Below are positions 27,113 through 35,866 of a stretch of 64,000 nt of DNA, in pieces. A program made the position numbers and the translations under genes. Source of the DNA: Avibacterium sp. 21-586 (GTDB lineage Bacteria > Pseudomonadota > Gammaproteobacteria > Enterobacterales > Pasteurellaceae); contig NZ_JAKKOD010000002.1 in NCBI RefSeq assembly GCF_026226775.1, forward strand, positions 258,501 to 322,500, in the 5' to 3' direction. Position 1 is the first letter of the stretch, and every line of letters begins with the position of its first letter. The notes beneath the pieces were generated by a model. That model searched no databases. It saw only the letters and a program-made list of their open reading frames with translations, and was not told the origin of the DNA.

Positions 27113-28513
27113 ATGACAGAAACGAATAATTATACCGGCTTGGCGTGGATTGCAGCTGTTGCCTTTTTTATGCAAACCTTAGATGCCACCATTTTGAATA
27201 CGGCATTACCCACCATTTCGCATAGCCTAAATGAATCACCACTGAATATGCAGTTGGCGATTATCAGTTATGCCTTAACCGTAGCGCTATTTATTCCTTT
27301 AAGTGGTTGGATAGCAGATAAATTTGGTACGCTCAAGGTTTTTCGTTCTGCAATTGGCATTTTTGTGTTGGGATCGGTAGCGTGCGCCTTATCCCAATCT
27401 TTGTCGCAATTGATCTTTGCTCGTATTTTGCAAGGATTTGGCGGCGCGTTAATGATGCCCGTTGCGCGCCTTGCCATAATCCGTTGTGTGCCGAAAAACG
27501 AACTATTAAATGCGTGGAATATTATGGCGATGGCAGGGCTGATTGGACCAATTCTCGGACCTGTATTAGGTGGTTTAATCGTTAGTTATATGACCTGGTA
27601 TTGGATTTTCTTAATTAACATTCCTATTGGGCTAGCAGGTATTTTTCTTGCGGGCATTTATATGCCAAATATGAAAGGGCAGTCGAACCGTTTAGATAAA
27701 TGGGGTTTTGTGCTTTTTGCAGGCGGGCTTGTTGGCTTGACTTTGGGGTTAGATCTGATGGCAGAACATTTCACCGCAACTTGGATTGCGTTAGTCGTAC
27801 TCGCTGTGGGAATGACATTCCTTGCCTGCTATTATCTTTATGCTAAACGCGTTCCCACTCCCCTAATGCCCCTTTCTTTGTTCCGTATTCGTACCTTCCG
27901 CTTAGGCTTTATTGCTAATTTATTTATTCGTCTTTGTGGCTCCGGCGTGCCGTTTTTGTTACCCCTAATGCTTCAAGTGATATTTGATTACAGCGCAGAA
28001 GTCACAGGTTGGCTAATGGTGCCGATTGCAGTGAGCTCCATCGCATTCAAACCGCTGATTCGCAGCATTCTTTTTCGTTTTGGTTATAAGAAAACGCTTA
28101 TCAGCACCGCCATTGTGATGATTTTTGTGATTGCTGCAATGAGCTTACTGCAACGCCACACACCAATTTGGCAAATTGTACTGATTTTATTGGCATATGG
28201 TGGTTGTATGTCGATCAGTTTCACCGCAATCAATACCTTAACCGTAGGTGATTTATCAGACAACAACGCCAGCGCAGGTTCAACAATGTTGAGCGTGATT
28301 CAGCAAGTAGGGATTGGCATTGGCATTGCGGTTTCTTCGGTGATTTTAGGCTTATATCGCAATGCTTTTGGGGAAAGTGCCGAACAGCTACAACAGGCTT
28401 TTAGCTATACCTTCTTAACCTCCAGTTTATTCGGCTTTATTCTGGTACTGATTCTTTCTGGTTTAAGAAAGCAAGATGGTGAGAATTTGCAAATTAGAGT
28501 GGCAAAAAAATAG
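27113..28513 (+). CDS. mdtD: MdtD-like DHA2-family multidrug efflux transporter
   Basis: 466-residue major facilitator protein of the 14-segment DHA2 family. Motifs: LDATILNTALPTI in the first segment, the GWIADKFG loop motif, and motif C (GPILGPVLGG) typical of drug:H+ antiporters. It matches MdtD/YegB in length and motifs. No accompanying MdtABC-type pump or regulator is here, so drug export is by family only. It starts 27 bases after mobB and is likely cotranscribed. Confidence 0.82.
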   Translation: MTETNNYTGLAWIAAVAFFMQTLDATILNTALPTISHSLNESPLNMQLAIISYALTVALFIPLSGWIADKFGTLKVFRSAIGIFVLGSVACALSQSLSQLIFARILQGFGGALMMPVARLAIIRCVPKNELLNAWNIMAMAGLIGPILGPVLGGLIVSYMTWYWIFLINIPIGLAGIFLAGIYMPNMKGQSNRLDKWGFVLFAGGLVGLTLGLDLMAEHFTATWIALVVLAVGMTFLACYYLYAKRVPTPLMPLSLFRIRTFRLGFIANLFIRLCGSGVPFLLPLMLQVIFDYSAEVTGWLMVPIAVSSIAFKPLIRSILFRFGYKKTLISTAIVMIFVIAAMSLLQRHTPIWQIVLILLAYGGCMSISFTAINTLTVGDLSDNNASAGSTMLSVIQQVGIGIGIAVSSVILGLYRNAFGESAEQLQQAFSYTFLTSSLFGFILVLILSGLRKQDGENLQIRVAKK

Positions 28514-28542
28514 CAAAATTCTTACCCCACTTATCTTGTTTC

Positions 28543-29313
28543 TTATTGCGCAAGATAAATATCAAAACGATGGTTTTTGGTTTCTCGGCTAAAGTGCGGG
28601 GCTTTTTCTGCGAGAAATCGAGCGTAGCCGGGGCGTTTTACCACCACACGTTTTTGTGCGATGTGTAAGGCGGGAGCGAGTAGCGTATCCGCATCTTCAT
28701 CTGCGCCTACTAAATGTTGAAAAACGCGCATTTCTTTTTTCACTAAGGCACTTTTTGCTTTATGAGGATACATCGGGTCTAGATATACCACATCTGCTCG
28801 CACGCCTTGTTGAGCAAGCTCACTGATCTGTTTTACGGGCAATAACTGCATATTTTGTTGCATCATTGCACCGATTTCAACATCTTGATAAGCCCGTTGC
28901 AAGCCGTCTTGTAGCAATAAATAGACCACAGGGTGGCGCTCAACTAAGCGTACTTGGCAACCAATGGCGGCGAGAACAAAGGCATCGCGTCCGAGCCCTG
29001 CAGTAGCGTCAATCACGCGAGGTAGGTAATCTTTTTTTATCCCAACCGCTTTAGCGATCGCTTCGCCACGTCCGCCGCCGAATTTTCGCCGATGCGCCAT
29101 GGCACCGCTGACGAAATCTACATATACTGCGCCTAATTTGGGCTCGTCTAATTTGCGCAATTCTAAACGCTCAATGCCATTTTGTTCCGTTTGTACCAAG
29201 GCCAGTTGACTGTCTGGGTGGTGGATTAAACCTTGTTGTTCACAAAGTGCGGTGAAATTTTGCAAATTTTTTGTTTCGCAAATCAGTTGCACGGCTATTT
29301 TCGCATTAACCAT
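28543..29313 (-). CDS. rsmJ: 16S rRNA (guanine(1516)-N2)-methyltransferase
   Basis: RsmJ methylates G1516 of 16S rRNA. It has 256 residues. The SAM-binding motif is [14 protein letters not shown] near 100, followed by ERHP, and the catalytic-type motif is YLDPMYPHK near 180. The C-terminus (ENHRFDIY-type) fits the family. A full-consensus USS (29245-29253 with A/T tract) encodes part of the poorly conserved N-terminus. It overlaps the end of trmA by 19 bases. Confidence 0.93.
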   Translation of the reverse strand: MVNAKIAVQLICETKNLQNFTALCEQQGLIHHPDSQLALVQTEQNGIERLELRKLDEPKLGAVYVDFVSGAMAHRRKFGGGRGEAIAKAVGIKKDYLPRVIDATAGLGRDAFVLAAIGCQVRLVERHPVVYLLLQDGLQRAYQDVEIGAMMQQNMQLLPVKQISELAQQGVRADVVYLDPMYPHKAKSALVKKEMRVFQHLVGADEDADTLLAPALHIAQKRVVVKRPGYARFLAEKAPHFSRETKNHRFDIYLAQ

Positions 29314-30389
29314 ACACCTGACTCCATATGTTCAGTATAAGGGAACTGATCAAACAGCGCCGCACGTTCAATGCGGTGGGTTTGACACAGGGTTTGCAAG
29401 TTATCGCATAGGGTGTATGGATTGCAGGAAATATACAAAATGCGATCATATTGTTGCACCAATTTTACCGTGTCAGGATCAAGCCCTGCCCGTGGTGGAT
29501 CAACAAAAATGGTATTGCAATCATAAGCTTGCAAATCAATGCCTTTTAAACGATTAAAGGCGCGCACGCCGTTCATTGCTTGGGTAAATTCTTCTGCCGA
29601 CATTCTTATAATCTGCAAATTATCAATATGGTTCGCGGCGATATTAAATTGTGCTGCGGCAACCGATGGCTTGGCGATTTCGGTTGCTAGCACATTACGA
29701 AAGTTTTGCGCTAGTGCGATAGAAAAATTGCCGTTACCACAATAAAGCTCGAGCAAATCCCCTTGGCTGTTTTGGGTGCAATCAATCGCCCATTGCAACA
29801 TTTTGCTATTCACTATCGCGTTGGGTTGTGTGAAACTGTTTTCCACTTGGCGATAAATATATTCTTTGCCGTTTACAGGCAGAATTTCGTCCACATAATC
29901 CTGATCTAAACAAATTTTTTGTTTAGACGCGCGTCCGATGATCTGCACGTCAAAACCTTGTTGTTGTAAGGTTTGGCGTAATGCTACCGCAGCCTGTTGC
30001 CATTGTTCATCTAAGACTTTGTGATAGAGCAGGCTTACGACAATTTTATTGCTTAGCGTGCTGAGATAATCAATTTGGAATAAACGATGCTTGAGAATGG
30101 CTTGCTGTTTGAGCAGGGGTAGCAAGGCTTGCATCATTTCATTGATAAGCTGGCTGGCAATCGGAAAATGGTCAATGCGATACGGCTTGCGCGTTTGACG
30201 GTCAAACATAATATGATAAAAATCATCATCTTGATGCCAAACACGAAATTCAGCACGCATACGATAATGTTGTTTTGGTGAATCAAATACCGCTAATTTT
30301 GGCGCATTAAAGGGCACTAAAAGTGCGGTCAATTTTTGGTGTTTTTCTGCCAATAATTCATCATATTTTTCGATTGGTAAGGCTTGCAT
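29295..30389 (-). CDS. trmA: tRNA (uracil(54)-C5)-methyltransferase
   Basis: TrmA makes ribothymidine 54 in the T-loop of tRNAs. It has 364 residues. SAM motif [14 protein letters not shown] near 215, [10 protein letters not shown] near 295 with the substrate-contacting aspartate, and the nucleophilic cysteine in YISCNP near 320, followed by the conserved glutamate in HMES. Overlap with rsmJ suggests cotranscription. A USS lies at 30321-30329 near its start. Confidence 0.95.
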   Translation of the reverse strand: MQALPIEKYDELLAEKHQKLTALLVPFNAPKLAVFDSPKQHYRMRAEFRVWHQDDDFYHIMFDRQTRKPYRIDHFPIASQLINEMMQALLPLLKQQAILKHRLFQIDYLSTLSNKIVVSLLYHKVLDEQWQQAAVALRQTLQQQGFDVQIIGRASKQKICLDQDYVDEILPVNGKEYIYRQVENSFTQPNAIVNSKMLQWAIDCTQNSQGDLLELYCGNGNFSIALAQNFRNVLATEIAKPSVAAAQFNIAANHIDNLQIIRMSAEEFTQAMNGVRAFNRLKGIDLQAYDCNTIFVDPPRAGLDPDTVKLVQQYDRILYISCNPYTLCDNLQTLCQTHRIERAALFDQFPYTEHMESGVWLMRK

Positions 30390-30424
30390 TGATAGTTCTC
30401 ATTATTCGTTGCCAACAAAAAGAA

Positions 30425-30446
30425 AAGGCTTGATTGCTCAAGCCTT
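30425..30446 (-). terminator. Intrinsic terminator after maoP
   Basis: AAGGCTTGA and TCAAGCCTT with a short loop, followed on the minus strand by TTCTTTTT; it lies between maoP and trmA. Confidence 0.8.
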
Positions 30447-30464
30447 ATGATCTTGTTAGGCAGA

Positions 30465-30794
30465 TTAATCCGCGTTGCTGATCTCTTCTAGGTTATCCGC
30501 AACCACACCAGATAAGGTATAAACACGTTTTGTTGCGCTGGTTAATGTGCGATATTTATGCCAAGTTTTTTCAAAGAACGTTTCTGGCTGGCGCTCACCT
30601 TTACAAAAGGCCACAAAGTCTTTTTCCTCTTTTGTTACTGGTGTACGCTCACCGCTATCTAAAGCCTTAAAAGCTTGACCATATTGCTCTAAAGCTTGAG
30701 ATTCTTTGATTGTATAATCACCGTGGCGAGCAAAACCGCGGGGATAGTTTTTATCGTCAAAAAAACGACGGGTTACGCTAAAATTTTCTGCCAT
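30465..30794 (-). CDS. maoP: MaoP family protein (DUF413), Ori macrodomain organiser
   Basis: Homologue of E. coli MaoP (YifE), needed with the maoS site to organise the Ori chromosome macrodomain. The ATG at 30794 (GAGG upstream) gives 109 residues; 13 extra residues in the longer frame have no counterpart. The stretch NYPRGFARHGDYTIKESQALE is the family signature. Whether a maoS site exists here I cannot tell. Confidence 0.85.
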   Translation of the reverse strand: MAENFSVTRRFFDDKNYPRGFARHGDYTIKESQALEQYGQAFKALDSGERTPVTKEEKDFVAFCKGERQPETFFEKTWHKYRTLTSATKRVYTLSGVVADNLEEISNAD

Positions 30795-30868
30795 AATATC
30801 CTCAAATATTGCGAATTCAAAATCGGCACGCATTAAACCAATTTTTGCTTATTTTTGCAATTTATTTG

Positions 30869-31501
30869 TTACTTTTGTAGCAGGCCTTTCACGGTTTCTA
30901 CATAATCTTGAATGAAACCCTCTTGACTGTGCGATAATCCTTCTGGATTTACACGATATTTACCGTTTACGTAGAAATCTGGCACGCCGTGTACATCAAA
31001 ACGCTTGGCGGCTTGCACTTGTTGATTATATAAACCCGTTACCGCAAAGCTGTTAATGCCACCGTCAAATTGCTCTGCCGTTACACCATTATCAAGAAAA
31101 ATTTGACGAATCACGTCTAAACTCGGTGCACTTTGATCACGATTTTTCACCGCACTTTGTGCTGCTTCAAATAATGGTGCTTTGACTTTATCTTCCACGC
31201 CTAATGCCATCGCTAATGCCCAAGCACGAGTAAGATTTTCAGATTGGAAACCTAAAAAATCAACGTGATATTGCTTAAATTTTGTGCCTTCAGGTAATGC
31301 TGCGCTCACTTTTTCAGGAATGTGATAATCCATTTCAAAGGCATAGCAATGTGGGCAATAAAAGGAGAAAAACTCAATCACTTCAGGCTGAATCGCACGT
31401 TCTGTGTTTAACGCAATATATTGTTTTCCTTCTGTTAAATCCGCAGCTTGTACATTTGCTACAAAAAATAGTGATGCTAAGGCAACAAGAAATTTTTTCA
31501 T
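30869..31501 (-). CDS. dsbA: Thiol:disulfide interchange protein DsbA
   Basis: Periplasmic oxidase that introduces disulfides into exported proteins. It has 210 residues with a signal peptide ending VQA (19), active site CPHC at 49-52 and the cis-proline loop HGVPDF near 170. It lies 11 bases after yihD, as in E. coli apart from the missing srkA gene. A USS lies at 31149-31157. Confidence 0.95.
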   Translation of the reverse strand: MKKFLVALASLFFVANVQAADLTEGKQYIALNTERAIQPEVIEFFSFYCPHCYAFEMDYHIPEKVSAALPEGTKFKQYHVDFLGFQSENLTRAWALAMALGVEDKVKAPLFEAAQSAVKNRDQSAPSLDVIRQIFLDNGVTAEQFDGGINSFAVTGLYNQQVQAAKRFDVHGVPDFYVNGKYRVNPEGLSHSQEGFIQDYVETVKGLLQK

Positions 31502-31512
31502 TACAATTTTCC

Positions 31513-31779
31513 TTATTCAATAATGCCGCGTGCTTTTAATAACGCGGTTTTAAAATCTTCTTCATAGTCTTTTTTAATCCCAGGAATCGGCTCGTGCTTA
31601 TCTGTGCCATACATTTTTAAATGGTAGATAATGACTTCATCCGTTAATTCTGCCACAGGTTTATCAAACCCCGCCTCATCAGCGATTTTTTGCAAAATCT
31701 GGGTTAAACTCAAATCAGGATCTTGCGACCAATAAGGTTGCAATAATTCCAATACTTCATTTAGACGATGACATTTCAT
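31513..31779 (-). CDS. yihD: YihD family protein (DUF1040)
   Basis: Small 88-residue protein of unknown function, recognised by length, the motif [19 protein letters not shown] near the C-terminus and position directly upstream of dsbA. No catalytic motif or membrane segment is visible. Confidence 0.85.
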   Translation of the reverse strand: MKCHRLNEVLELLQPYWSQDPDLSLTQILQKIADEAGFDKPVAELTDEVIIYHLKMYGTDKHEPIPGIKKDYEEDFKTALLKARGIIE

Positions 31780-31868
31780 AACAGTTCCTTACCTTGAATA
31801 ACAAAGGTTAAATAATACTGTAATTAGGGGGAGAAAGGAATAAGTTGGCGGAAAAAAGCTGATCTAAC

Positions 31869-31914
31869 AAGTGCGGTAGGAAAACGCATAATTTTTCCAC
31901 CGCGCTTTTTTATT
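31869..31914. repeat. USS with degenerate inverted partner between yihD and mobA
   Basis: Exact AAGTGCGGT at 31869-31877 faces ACCGCGCTT near 31901-31909, which differs by one base. It resembles a long-loop USS pair between divergent genes. Confidence 0.6.
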
Positions 31915-31983
31915 TACGGATTTATCAAGTAGAATGGCATCATTTGATGGTGGTTGGATGGTTAAAAATGAGAATAAGGGAAA

Positions 31984-32601
31984 ATGAAAATTAGTGCGGT
32001 GATTCTTGCTGGTGGGCGGGCAAGGCGTATGGGGGGCGTGGATAAAGGGTTGCAGCTTTTCCGTGGGCAGCCATTGGTATGGCATTGTTATCAGCGCTTG
32101 AAAGCTCAAGTGGCACAGGTGGCAGTGAATGCCAATCGCAATCAAGAACGCTATGCACAGTTTGGGTTGCCAGTGTTTGCTGATGAATTGGCGGATTTCC
32201 AAGGGCCGTTGAGTGGTATTTTAACAGGGCTAAAACAGGCGGAGAGCGATTTTGTGTTGTTTGTACCTTGTGATTGCCCCTTTTTACCGTTGAATTTATT
32301 GGAAAAGTTGCAGCAGCCTATTTTGCGATCTTTGCAACATTATCAAAGCGATAGCCAAAGTGCGGGAGAAAATTCGCCAGTTTTACTCACTTATGCCTCT
32401 GATGGTGAGCGCGAACACCCGACATTTTGTTTGGTTTCCACCTTGTTGGTGGAAAAGCTCACCACTTATTTACAGAGCGGTGAGCGGCGAATGTTGCAGT
32501 TTATGCGAGAAAATGAGACGATTGCGGTAGATTTTAGCGATCAGAAAGACGCGTTCCAAAATTTTAATACGTTGGCGGATTTAGAAAGCAAAGAGTGGTG
32601 A
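31984..32601 (+). CDS. mobA: Molybdenum cofactor guanylyltransferase MobA
   Basis: Transfers GMP from GTP to molybdopterin to give MGD cofactor. It has 205 residues. The nucleotide-binding motif LAGGRARRMGGVDKGL is at 8-23 and PCDCPFLP near 98-105 provides the metal-binding aspartate. It is divergent from yihD-dsbA. A near-USS (TAGTGCGGT) overlaps codons 4-6. Confidence 0.94.
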   Translation: MKISAVILAGGRARRMGGVDKGLQLFRGQPLVWHCYQRLKAQVAQVAVNANRNQERYAQFGLPVFADELADFQGPLSGILTGLKQAESDFVLFVPCDCPFLPLNLLEKLQQPILRSLQHYQSDSQSAGENSPVLLTYASDGEREHPTFCLVSTLLVEKLTTYLQSGERRMLQFMRENETIAVDFSDQKDAFQNFNTLADLESKEW

Positions 32602-32683
32602 AAAAATCACGGAAATTTGGCTTTTTATTCAAATCATAATCAGTATAATAAGGAAAATCTGATTAACAAAAAACGGATAAGTT

Positions 32684-33208
32684 ATGTTCAAAATTATTTC
32701 AATTTCAGTGTTAAGTGCCTTTTTAGTGGCGTGTTCTTCTTTGACTTCTTATGTGCCGTTTATGGACAAGGAGAAAAAGGTCATCGATCTGGATAAAGAT
32801 AAAATCGATCAAAAATCCTATGCCTCTGCTTATGCGGCAACGGTGCAAACCTATTCCGGTCGAGTGAATCAAGATTATGATGTGAATTCTTTTGCCAGCG
32901 GCGTGAATGATTGGTATCTCAACCGCATTTTAGTGCCGATTGAAGAAGTGAAAGCGAAATTATACCAAGGCGGTGGCGTGGATAGCCAAGTTTATGCGTA
33001 TTATAGTGGTGTGGTGTTCGCTTCTGAATTACAGAATAATTTCAATCGCTTAAGTGCAAATTGTTGGTCGCAAATCAGCCAGTCAAGTGCAACGCAAGGG
33101 ATTTATGATGCAATGCGAGATCTACAAAAAGGGCAACCCCGTTCCTTAGATGAGGGCTATATCGCAGAAGGCAGCGATCAAGTGTTGAAAGTCTGTACTG
33201 GTAAATAA
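32684..33208 (+). CDS. Lipoprotein of unknown function
   Basis: 174 residues with a clear lipoprotein signal: a hydrophobic stretch, then LVAC with Cys17 as the lipidated residue, followed by Ser-Ser rather than Asp, so outer-membrane sorting is expected. The mature part is mostly helical-looking with two further cysteines (Cys147-ish in NCWSQI and Cys171 in KVCTGK) that could form a disulfide. I do not recognise the family. It has its own terminator. Confidence 0.8.
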   Translation: MFKIISISVLSAFLVACSSLTSYVPFMDKEKKVIDLDKDKIDQKSYASAYAATVQTYSGRVNQDYDVNSFASGVNDWYLNRILVPIEEVKAKLYQGGGVDSQVYAYYSGVVFASELQNNFNRLSANCWSQISQSSATQGIYDAMRDLQKGQPRSLDEGYIAEGSDQVLKVCTGK

Positions 33209-33215
33209 TGTGTGA

Positions 33216-33251
33216 GGTTACTGACGTTTAGTTAGTAACCTTTTCTTTTTT
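33216..33251 (+). terminator. Intrinsic terminator after the lipoprotein gene
   Basis: GGTTACT...AGTAACC stem (33216-33240) followed by TTTTCTTTTTT. Confidence 0.85.
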
Positions 33252-33407
33252 AGAAGATTCCTCATTTTGTAGAATCTTGACATTAAAAAATAATTTTAAT
33301 ATCCTTTTACATAGATATGTAGTAATACTTGTGATGACGTTGTCAATATTACATATCTTAAATAAGCCTTTATTATTTATTTAATTCAACAAATTAGGAG
33401 CGAAATT

Positions 33408-33605
33408 ATGAATTGGGAGCAACTCGAAGGTAAATGGGATCAAATAAAAGGTACTATTAAAACCAAATGGGCTGAATTAACAGACGATGACCTTTTATTG
33501 ATCGAAGGTAAAAAAGATAAATTTATCGGTATGCTTCAAGAGCGCTATGGCATAACTAAAGAAGAAGCAGAAAAACAAGCTGATGAATTTGATTTGGATT
33601 TATAA
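33408..33605 (+). CDS. CsbD/YjbJ family stress-response protein
   Basis: 65 residues, highly charged, with the family pattern MNWEQLEGKWDQIKG at the start and repeated LxxxxGKxDKxxG phrases. CsbD-like proteins are abundant in stress or stationary phase but their action is unknown. AGGAG precedes the ATG. It is monocistronic with its own terminator. Confidence 0.85.
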   Translation: MNWEQLEGKWDQIKGTIKTKWAELTDDDLLLIEGKKDKFIGMLQERYGITKEEAEKQADEFDLDL

Positions 33606-33614
33606 AATGTATAG

Positions 33615-33641
33615 AGCCTGCTTATAAAGCAGGCTTTTTTA
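33615..33641 (+). terminator. Intrinsic terminator after the CsbD-family gene
   Basis: AGCCTGCTT and AAGCAGGCT (33615-33635) followed by TTTTT. Confidence 0.9.
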
Positions 33642-33999
33642 TTGGCGAATTAAATTTACATAGTAATCTGCGTTTATCCAAGATAATCTAGTCTATAGCA
33701 ATAAGCTACTCTCTAGGTGTGGTCGTTAAAGCTAGAGAATAACTTTGTTAGTAAATATAATGCGTTATTTTATTCTTTCAGTTAAACGCAATAATATTGT
33801 GTCAAATGAATCTCATTGTATGAGATAAAAACATCCCCAAATAAATTAACTGAATAATATTATCTCAAGTAGATAAGTAGAAAGGTGATGTTGAGAGGTT
33901 TATTTTATTATTAAATAAGGGATGGTCCTAGATAGCGACTAAAAATAAAAACGCTATTTAGATTAACATAATACTATGAGAACAATCATTTAACTCAGC
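33642..33999. other. Gene-free A/T-rich spacer
   Basis: About 360 bases between the CsbD-family terminator and a transposase relic. I see no reading frame, RNA gene or convincing promoter. It may contain more, unrecognisable, remains of the same insertion element. Confidence 0.4.
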
Positions 34000-34184
34000 A
34001 TAAACGGAATTGAGAATTTTGGAGCAAAGAAAAACGCCATTTACGCAAGTTTAACGGTATTCCGAAAGCCTATTTTGAGCTTTATTTAAAGGAATGCGAA
34101 TAGCGTTTTTATTACAGTGATATACAAATTAAAATTTCCCTTTTAAGAGAGTTAATTAAGATTAAGGCTAGTTATTTGATATGA
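34000..34184 (+). pseudogene. C-terminal relic of an IS1595-type (ISXO2-like) transposase
   Basis: Reading across one missing T in the run at 34017-34020, the sequence encodes INGIENF, then (next frame) WSKEKRHLRKFNGIPK and AYFELYLKECE, a TAG where Trp is expected, and RFYYSDIQIKI. The order NGIE(N/G)FW...K-F-N-G-(I/V)-P-K...L-K-E-(C/T)-E-W-R-F is the conserved C-terminus of IS1595-family DDE transposases. A frameshift and a stop mean it is dead, and the N-terminal two thirds are gone. I did not find terminal inverted repeats. Confidence 0.75.
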
Positions 34185-34215
34185 TTTCGTTTACTATTTC
34201 AGCTGAAAGGTTTTT
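34180..34215 (+). promoter_or_regulatory. Candidate fruB promoter and Cra-like operator
   Basis: TATGAT at 34180-34185 could be a -10 box. Just downstream, TTTCAGCTGAAA (34197-34208) is a perfect 12-bp palindrome, and GCTGAAAGGTTTTT (34202-34215) resembles the Cra/FruR consensus, differing mainly at the central C. The position would suit repression. The identity of the regulator is a guess. Confidence 0.35.
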
Positions 34216-34324
34216 GCTTTGTTTGGCAAGCCGTTAGTCAAAATTATCACCAAATTGGTTTTGCGAAGAAGTCAGCCGGTATCACAACGCCATTTGGTAT
34301 TCAAACCAATATTCTGGAGAGAAA

Positions 34325-35857
34325 ATGCTTAACTTATCAGAAAAAAATATTCATTTATCGGCGCAGGCCGAAAATAAACAGCAAGCTATTGAATTGGTGG
34401 CGCAAGCCTTAGAGCAAGCAGGCAATGTGGAAGCGGGATATTTAGCAGGAATGTTGGCGCGCGAAACGCAAACGTCAACTTTCTTAGGCAATGGCATTGC
34501 CATTCCGCACGGCACATTGGAAACGCGTCCAATGGTAAAAGAAACGGGCGTGCAAGTGTTCCAATTTCCACAAGGGATTGAATGGGGCGAAGGCAATAAA
34601 GCTTATGTGGTGATTGGCATTGCAGCCCGTTCAGATGAGCATTTAACCTTGCTGCGTCAGCTCACTCAAGTGTTAGGTGATGAAGAAAAAGCAGCAAAAT
34701 TAGCGACATTACAAGAGGTAGAAAAATTCCGTGCCATTTTAATGGGCGAAGAAACGCTGGAAGTGAAAAGTGAAGATCTGAGCCTTGATGTGGATACTAA
34801 AAGCCTGCTTACTTTAATTGCGATTAATGCCGGTAAATTGCAAAACCAAGGGGCGGTGAATAATCAATTTGTGGCAGAGGTGATCGCTTCCCCAGCCTTA
34901 CCATTAGGCGGTGGGTTATGGCTTACTGATTCCGTGCAAGGTAACGAGAAAAATGCCCTTGTATTCAGCCGTGTAAAGCAAGCTTTCCAGCATAATCATA
35001 AAGACGTGAAAGGCGTGCTAACCGTCGCTTGTGTGAATGAGCAAATCGATGAGCTGCTTGCGCGATTGCTAGAAAATTCCGTGCAACAAGCCTTATTAAA
35101 TGGAAATACTCACCAAATTTTGACCGCACTTAATGGTGGCGAAGTGAGTGTTGAAAGCCCTGCGCCTGCCAATACCAGTAGCGAAAATGCAGGGACGGTT
35201 ATCGGCACATTCACCGTGCGTAATGAACACGGTTTGCACGCGCGTCCTTCAGCGGTATTAGTGAATGAGGTGAAAAAATTTGCCTCAAAAATTACGGTAG
35301 AAAATCTCACCCGTGGTGGTGAAGCCATTAGCGCTAAAAGCCTGATGAAAATCGTGGCATTGGGTGCAACCCTTGGACATCGTTTACGTTTTAGCGCGGT
35401 GGGTGAAGATGCCAAGCAAGCCATTGAAACCATTGGTAAAGCCATTGCGGACGGCTTAGGGGAAGAAGTGTCTTCTTTATCGCCGAAAGAGCCTGATCAT
35501 ATTGAAGTGATTGGCGAAAGCAACACGACTAGCGAAAAAACCGTTGAAAAAACCACCGCACTTGATAATCAAGATCCAAGCGAAAGCGTTGAAGCAGTGT
35601 TTGTGGTGCGTAACGAACACGGTTTGCACGCACGTCCTGCCGCTGTGTTAATTAATGAAGTAAAGAAATATAACGCTTCAGTGGCGGTGCAAAATCTAGA
35701 TCGCGATAGCCAATTAGTGAGTGCTAAAAGTTTGATGAAAGTGGTGGCACTTGGCGTGGTGAAAGGGCATCGTTTACGTTTCGTGGCAACCGGTGAAGAA
35801 GCACAAAAAGCCCTTGATGGCATTGGTGCGGCGATTGAAGCTGGCTTGGGTGAGTAG
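34325..35857 (+). CDS. fruB: Fructose PTS multiphosphoryl transfer protein with two HPr domains
   Basis: Passes phosphate from enzyme I to fructose enzyme IIB. 510 residues against about 376 for E. coli FPr. Domains: EIIA-Fru at 1-145 (active His62 in AIPHG), a middle M domain to about 275, HPr-1 at about 293-378 (NEHGLHARPS, His305), a linker, and HPr-2 at about 425-508 (NEHGLHARPA, His435). Both HPr copies keep the active histidine and the regulatory-type Ser (SAKSLMK). The duplicated HPr is a known H. influenzae feature. USS copies fall in both linkers (35123-35131, 35555-35563). Confidence 0.95.
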   Translation: MLNLSEKNIHLSAQAENKQQAIELVAQALEQAGNVEAGYLAGMLARETQTSTFLGNGIAIPHGTLETRPMVKETGVQVFQFPQGIEWGEGNKAYVVIGIAARSDEHLTLLRQLTQVLGDEEKAAKLATLQEVEKFRAILMGEETLEVKSEDLSLDVDTKSLLTLIAINAGKLQNQGAVNNQFVAEVIASPALPLGGGLWLTDSVQGNEKNALVFSRVKQAFQHNHKDVKGVLTVACVNEQIDELLARLLENSVQQALLNGNTHQILTALNGGEVSVESPAPANTSSENAGTVIGTFTVRNEHGLHARPSAVLVNEVKKFASKITVENLTRGGEAISAKSLMKIVALGATLGHRLRFSAVGEDAKQAIETIGKAIADGLGEEVSSLSPKEPDHIEVIGESNTTSEKTVEKTTALDNQDPSESVEAVFVVRNEHGLHARPAAVLINEVKKYNASVAVQNLDRDSQLVSAKSLMKVVALGVVKGHRLRFVATGEEAQKALDGIGAAIEAGLGE

Positions 35858-35866
35858 GAGTTGATA

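Noticed and set aside
35215-35850. The two similar HPr segments of fruB as an assembly duplication
   Set aside because: The two copies differ at many positions and are separated by a unique linker; a two-HPr FruB is known from Haemophilus.
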